Source: CAZFBR01 sp035353495 [NCBI: uncultured bacterium] (GTDB lineage Bacteria > DAOPZR01). Taken from it: a DNA stretch of 10,433 nucleotides. The notes beneath the pieces were generated by a model. It was not told the origin of the DNA. It ran no database searches and was given only the letters and a program-made list of their open reading frames with translations. The position numbers and the translations under genes are program-made. Positions 8,424 to 10,433 of the stretch are shown here, in pieces; the stretch's first letter is position 1; each line of letters begins with the position of its first letter. The stretch lies in the NCBI GenBank assembly GCA_964517215.1, contig CAZFBR010000123.1, positions 1-10,433 of the forward strand. The letters run 5' to 3'.

Positions 8424-8428
8424 AAATC

Positions 8429-8800
8429 ATGGCACCCAAGGGAAGCTGCGAAGACGGAGAACACTGCAAAGACCATATCCCGGCGGAGATCGAGCGCGCC
8501 GCCCTGCGGGAAACGGTGAAGGCGCTGTGTGAGCAGATTGCCAAGCACGTTGAAAGCAATCAGGAACTGCTGCCGAAGCTCTACGAGATGATGGCGGAGG
8601 TCAAGCAGTCGCGCGTTGATCATGAACGGCTGCGCACCGAATTGGACAATTGCCGCAAGGACCTTGAACCGCGAGTGAAGAAGCTCGAAATGCAGATGGT
8701 GAAGATCTTCACCGCGGCGACAGTCGGCGGTATGCTGGGCGGCGCGGTCGCGCAGCCGATCTTCAAGGCGCTGGCGGCGGCGATCGGGGTGGGCGGATGA
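8429..8800 (+). CDS. Small tail-anchored phage protein, possible holin-like
   Basis: The product has 123 residues and starts at ATG 8429 behind a strong GAGGAG site. Residues about 17-90 are charged and helical, probably coiled coil. Residues about 91-121 are Ala/Gly-rich and hydrophobic (IFTAATVGGMLGGAVAQPIF and on), which fits one C-terminal membrane segment or hairpin with the bulk in the cytoplasm. This layout resembles XhlA-type hemolysin/holin proteins, and the position just upstream of an endolysin supports a lysis role. The N terminus has Cys7, His12, Cys13 and His16, a possible metal site. Its stop overlaps the next start (ATGA). I do not recognise the family by sequence, so the holin role is an inference; a structural or superinfection-related membrane protein is the alternative. 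Confidence 0.8.
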   Translation: MAPKGSCEDGEHCKDHIPAEIERAALRETVKALCEQIAKHVESNQELLPKLYEMMAEVKQSRVDHERLRTELDNCRKDLEPRVKKLEMQMVKIFTAATVGGMLGGAVAQPIFKALAAAIGVGG

Positions 8801-8994
8801 CCGCTCCCGCGTTGCGCCTGGCGGATGCGCTGTACGCGGTCTATCGCGGCTATGCTGATGATATCCGGCTGCCGGCCCCGCCCGGGGTGGCGGCGGCGTC
8901 CCAGATTGTGCGCAAGACAGTGAATCTGCTGGCAGTGGCGGCGGATACCATGCTCCGCGAGTTGGCAACGGCGGAGAAACGGAGGAACCCATGA
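8797..8994 (+). CDS. Small hypothetical protein in the lysis cassette
   Basis: This 65-residue product begins in an ATGA overlap with the holin-like gene and ends in an ATGA overlap with the endolysin gene, so it is probably translated by coupling; a G-rich run lies just before the start. The sequence is mostly Ala/Leu/Arg with two likely helices (about 3-20 and 36-60) around a Pro-rich turn (APPG). There is no convincing membrane segment, signal peptide or lipobox, so it does not look like a spanin or a classic antiholin. I do not recognise it. Its tight packing between two lysis-type genes argues that it is real and may modulate lysis. Confidence 0.7.
   Translation: MTAPALRLADALYAVYRGYADDIRLPAPPGVAAASQIVRKTVNLLAVAADTMLRELATAEKRRNP
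8981..8985 (+). promoter_or_regulatory. GGAGG ribosome binding site of the endolysin
   Basis: GGAGG sits five bases before ATG 8991, inside the end of the 65-residue gene. It decides the endolysin start and allows both direct and coupled initiation. Confidence 0.7.
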
Positions 8995-9479
8995 AGATAG
9001 GGGAAAAGGCGCTGGCCGAGGCGCTGCGGTACATCGGCGCGAAGGAGTACCCGGCCGGCAGCAACAAGACGGTATTCGGGCAATGGTACGGGGTAAACGG
9101 CGTGCCGTGGTGCGCCATTTTCGTCAGCTATAGTTTTTGGGTAGGGGTTGGGCACACCATCTGTGCTGGGTACAAAGGGGCCGGGGTGGCAGAGCGCGGC
9201 TGCGCGTACGTGCCGACGATCGAGGCATGGGCCAAGACGGCCGGCCTGTGGCTGGGCCGGGTGGTGCCGGCGCCGGGGGATATCGCCATTTTCAACTGGG
9301 ATGGCGGGGTTCCGGACCACATCGGGATCGTGGAGCGGAGCACGGGGGCGGACACATTTGCCTGCATTGAGGGGAATACCAGCACCACGAACAACAGCAA
9401 TGGCGGCGAGGTCATGCGCCAGCAGCGCCGGCTGGCACAGGTTGACGGCTTCCTGCGGATCCAGGAGCCGGCGGCATGA
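8991..9479 (+). CDS. CHAP-domain endolysin (peptidoglycan amidase/endopeptidase)
   Basis: The product has 162 residues. Nearly all of it is a CHAP (NlpC/P60-superfamily) domain: Cys41 in VPWCAIFVSYSF is the nucleophile, His110 in PDHIGIVE the base, and Glu127 with Asn129 in CIEGNTS the third position. APGDIAIF is the usual strand before the histidine. CHAP enzymes cut amide bonds in peptidoglycan, and single-domain versions of this size are common as phage lysins of Gram-negative hosts. No signal peptide or membrane anchor is seen, so export would need a holin, possibly the tail-anchored protein two genes upstream. The start has GGAGG at five bases and an ATGA overlap with the preceding gene, and the end overlaps the nuclease gene the same way. 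A virion-associated role is possible, but the cassette favours lysis. Whether it acts as an amidase or endopeptidase cannot be told. Confidence 0.93.
   Translation: MKIGEKALAEALRYIGAKEYPAGSNKTVFGQWYGVNGVPWCAIFVSYSFWVGVGHTICAGYKGAGVAERGCAYVPTIEAWAKTAGLWLGRVVPAPGDIAIFNWDGGVPDHIGIVERSTGADTFACIEGNTSTTNNSNGGEVMRQQRRLAQVDGFLRIQEPAA
9463..9467 (+). promoter_or_regulatory. AGGAG ribosome binding site deciding the nuclease start
   Basis: AGGAG lies eight bases before ATG 9476. In-frame ATGs at 9482 and 9488 would have spacers of 14 and 20 bases. The site and the ATGA overlap together favour 9476, so the low-complexity N terminus is probably translated. Confidence 0.6.
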
Positions 9480-10276
9480 CCATGATCATGTCCGGCGGCC
9501 GCCTGCGGGTGGCCGGTGCGACCAGATGGCGGAGTCACCGGAACCGTGGCCGGCAGCATTTCCCGGCCGCAGTAGGCCGCCCGGCCCGGCCGGCGGCCGG
9601 CGGCGGGTCATTCGCTGCCCCGGCGCCGGCAGCGGTGGAGGACGGGCGCGGTCCGGCGGAGGCCGTGTCCGGGGTGGTCTGGCCGGTGGCGGGGATTGCC
9701 GGGATCCCGGGAGCGTCGCCGGCTTGCATCGCGGCGACTTGCGGCGGCGGGAGTTTTCCATTGGTTCCGACCAAAGCCCCGGCCCGGCCGGGCGCAGGGC
9801 CGCCTGCGCGGCGCCGGCGGCTTCCGGGGGTGGAAAAGCTGCGCAAGGAGGCGCTGATTGCCCGGTTCAATGCCGGGGTGGCGAAGCACGGCCTGCCGCC
9901 GGCGGAGGCGGAGTACCGGTTCGCCGCGATGGCTACGGGTGGAATAGGCGAGGGCCTGCGGAAGCGGCTCGAAGACAACCGGCTGCAGGACTGGCGGTTC
10001 GACTTCGCCTATCCGAAGTGCATGCTGGCGATCGAGGTTGACGGTGGGGTATGGACGCACGGCCGGCACACCCGCGGGCAGGGCTTCATCGATGACCAGC
10101 GGAAGCGCAACGCGGCGATGCTGCTGGGCTGGCGTGTGCTGCACTACACCCCGGACACCATTGAATTCCGGCAGATATTCGATGCCTATTTCGCAAAGGT
10201 TCGGCAGCCGGCGGTGATGAAACCATACATTTCGACCAAATTGCGCCAGGCGGCGCTGAAAGCGGAGGGAGAATGA
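9476..10276 (+). CDS. PDDEXK/VSR-like (DUF559-type) endonuclease domain protein
   Basis: The product has 266 residues. Residues about 119-240 carry a compact nuclease-like domain: Asp176 in WRFDFAYP, then Glu187 and Asp189 in LAIEVDGG, a later basic DDQRKRN helix, and LGWRVLHYTPDTI. This is the pattern of DUF559/very-short-patch-repair-type PDDEXK enzymes; phage versions are usually small and of unproven function (DNA repair, recombination or host DNA attack). Residues 1-118 are unusual: Pro/Ala/Gly/Arg-rich, no recognisable domain, encoded by about 350 bases of very high G+C. A shorter form from GTG 9830 (Val119) would match the domain but lacks a spaced ribosome site. The start overlaps the endolysin stop (ATGA) with AGGAG upstream, so expression is tied to lysis genes. 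The nuclease fold is confident, the substrate unknown. Confidence 0.85.
   Translation: MTMIMSGGRLRVAGATRWRSHRNRGRQHFPAAVGRPARPAAGGGSFAAPAPAAVEDGRGPAEAVSGVVWPVAGIAGIPGASPACIAATCGGGSFPLVPTKAPARPGAGPPARRRRLPGVEKLRKEALIARFNAGVAKHGLPPAEAEYRFAAMATGGIGEGLRKRLEDNRLQDWRFDFAYPKCMLAIEVDGGVWTHGRHTRGQGFIDDQRKRNAAMLLGWRVLHYTPDTIEFRQIFDAYFAKVRQPAVMKPYISTKLRQAALKAEGE
10264..10270 (+). promoter_or_regulatory. Ribosome binding site GGAGGGA before the last gene
   Basis: GGAGGGA precedes two consecutive ATG codons at 10273 and 10276. From GGAGG (10264-10268) the spacing is four bases to the first and seven to the second, so the second is the better fit. Confidence 0.6.
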
Positions 10277-10433
10277 TGATCAATTTGCAGGCGCTGTTGC
10301 CATTGGCTTCGCTGATCAAAGGGAAGGACAGCGAAAAGGTCAAGACCATCGCTGAGGGGGTCGCGGCGGTGCTGTCCGGCACGGCGGAGAGCGTCGATGT
10401 CACCGCTACGGTTACCAGCGACACACTGAAACA
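10276..10433 (+). CDS. Hypothetical phage protein, 3' partial
   Basis: The frame opens at ATG 10276 (or ATG 10273, one residue longer) and stays open to the right edge, giving 52 codons. The visible part starts MINLQALLPLASLIKG, a short hydrophobic helix, then a charged stretch and an Ala/Val/Thr-rich segment. GGAGGGA lies upstream and the start overlaps the stop of the nuclease gene, so it continues the same operon. The N-terminal helix could be a membrane anchor, and some phage holin families begin in a similar way, but too little is present to name a family. Confidence 0.7.
   Translation, partial: MINLQALLPLASLIKGKDSEKVKTIAEGVAAVLSGTAESVDVTATVTSDTLK

Noticed and set aside
8224-8532. 102-residue + strand frame spanning the end of the giant gene and the start of the next gene
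   Set aside because: It overlaps two well supported genes in another frame, is Arg-rich and has no initiation signal.
9481-9490. Perfect palindrome CATGATCATG at the nuclease start, possible operator
   Set aside because: Ten bases only, made by overlapping Met codons; no second copy was seen near other starts.
9148-10041. 297-residue open frame on the + strand overlapping the endolysin and nuclease genes
   Set aside because: It is the +1/-1 shadow of two genes with clear catalytic motifs, is Gly/Arg-rich in the way GC-rich shadows are, and has no ribosome site or recognisable domain. Its 9526-9830 part covers the low-complexity zone, so a homologue search in this frame would still be a useful control.
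1-10433. Diversity-generating retroelement, CRISPR array, tRNA, attachment site or IS element
   Set aside because: No reverse transcriptase motif, template/variable repeat pair, spaced direct repeats, cloverleaf or transposase was seen when reading both strands. A computed repeat search could still reveal diverged copies.

Overview
The window looks like one strand-coherent stretch of a tailed bacteriophage or prophage genome. It is GC-rich (much of it about 60-75% G+C by eye, with local peaks near 85%). Every convincing gene lies on the + strand and genes are packed with gaps of 1-32 bases or 1-4 base overlaps. No tRNA, rRNA, IS element, CRISPR array or clear factor-independent terminator was seen. 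The host cannot be read from the sequence. The base composition and domain set fit a phage of a GC-rich, probably Gram-negative bacterium; this is an inference.

Positions 1-8396 hold two large genes that are probably virion (internal or ejection) proteins. The first is cut by the left window edge (at least 754 residues) and carries a bacterial SH3 domain followed by a long, mostly helical region with an 11-residue repeat. One base later begins a 2042-residue giant protein with, in order: a soluble lytic transglycosylase domain with catalytic Glu75, a LysM domain (224-267), a Gly/Ala-rich segment, a Pro/Ala linker, a compact domain resembling the LPD3/BECR-fold class of 'polyvalent protein' domains (about 784-932), a long charged coiled coil (about 1051-1249), and a large C-terminal part with weakly hydrophobic segments. 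This resembles phage proteins that enter the cell with the DNA. T7 gp16, with its N-terminal transglycosylase, is the best-known functional parallel.

Positions 8429-10276 hold four genes chained by ATGA overlaps, a lysis-like cassette: a tail-anchored small protein (possible holin or holin-like), a 65-residue protein of unknown role, a CHAP-domain endolysin (Cys41, His110, Glu127), and a protein with a C-terminal PDDEXK/VSR-like (DUF559-type) nuclease domain behind an odd low-complexity N terminus. A further gene starts at 10273/10276 and runs off the right edge.

The items most worth a second look are three. The LPD3-like domain sits in a marked low-GC island inside the giant gene. A candidate -1 ribosomal frameshift signal (A AAA AAC followed by a perfect 7-bp hairpin) lies inside the coiled coil and would release the enzymatic half as a shorter protein. 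The nuclease gene is translationally tied to the endolysin.
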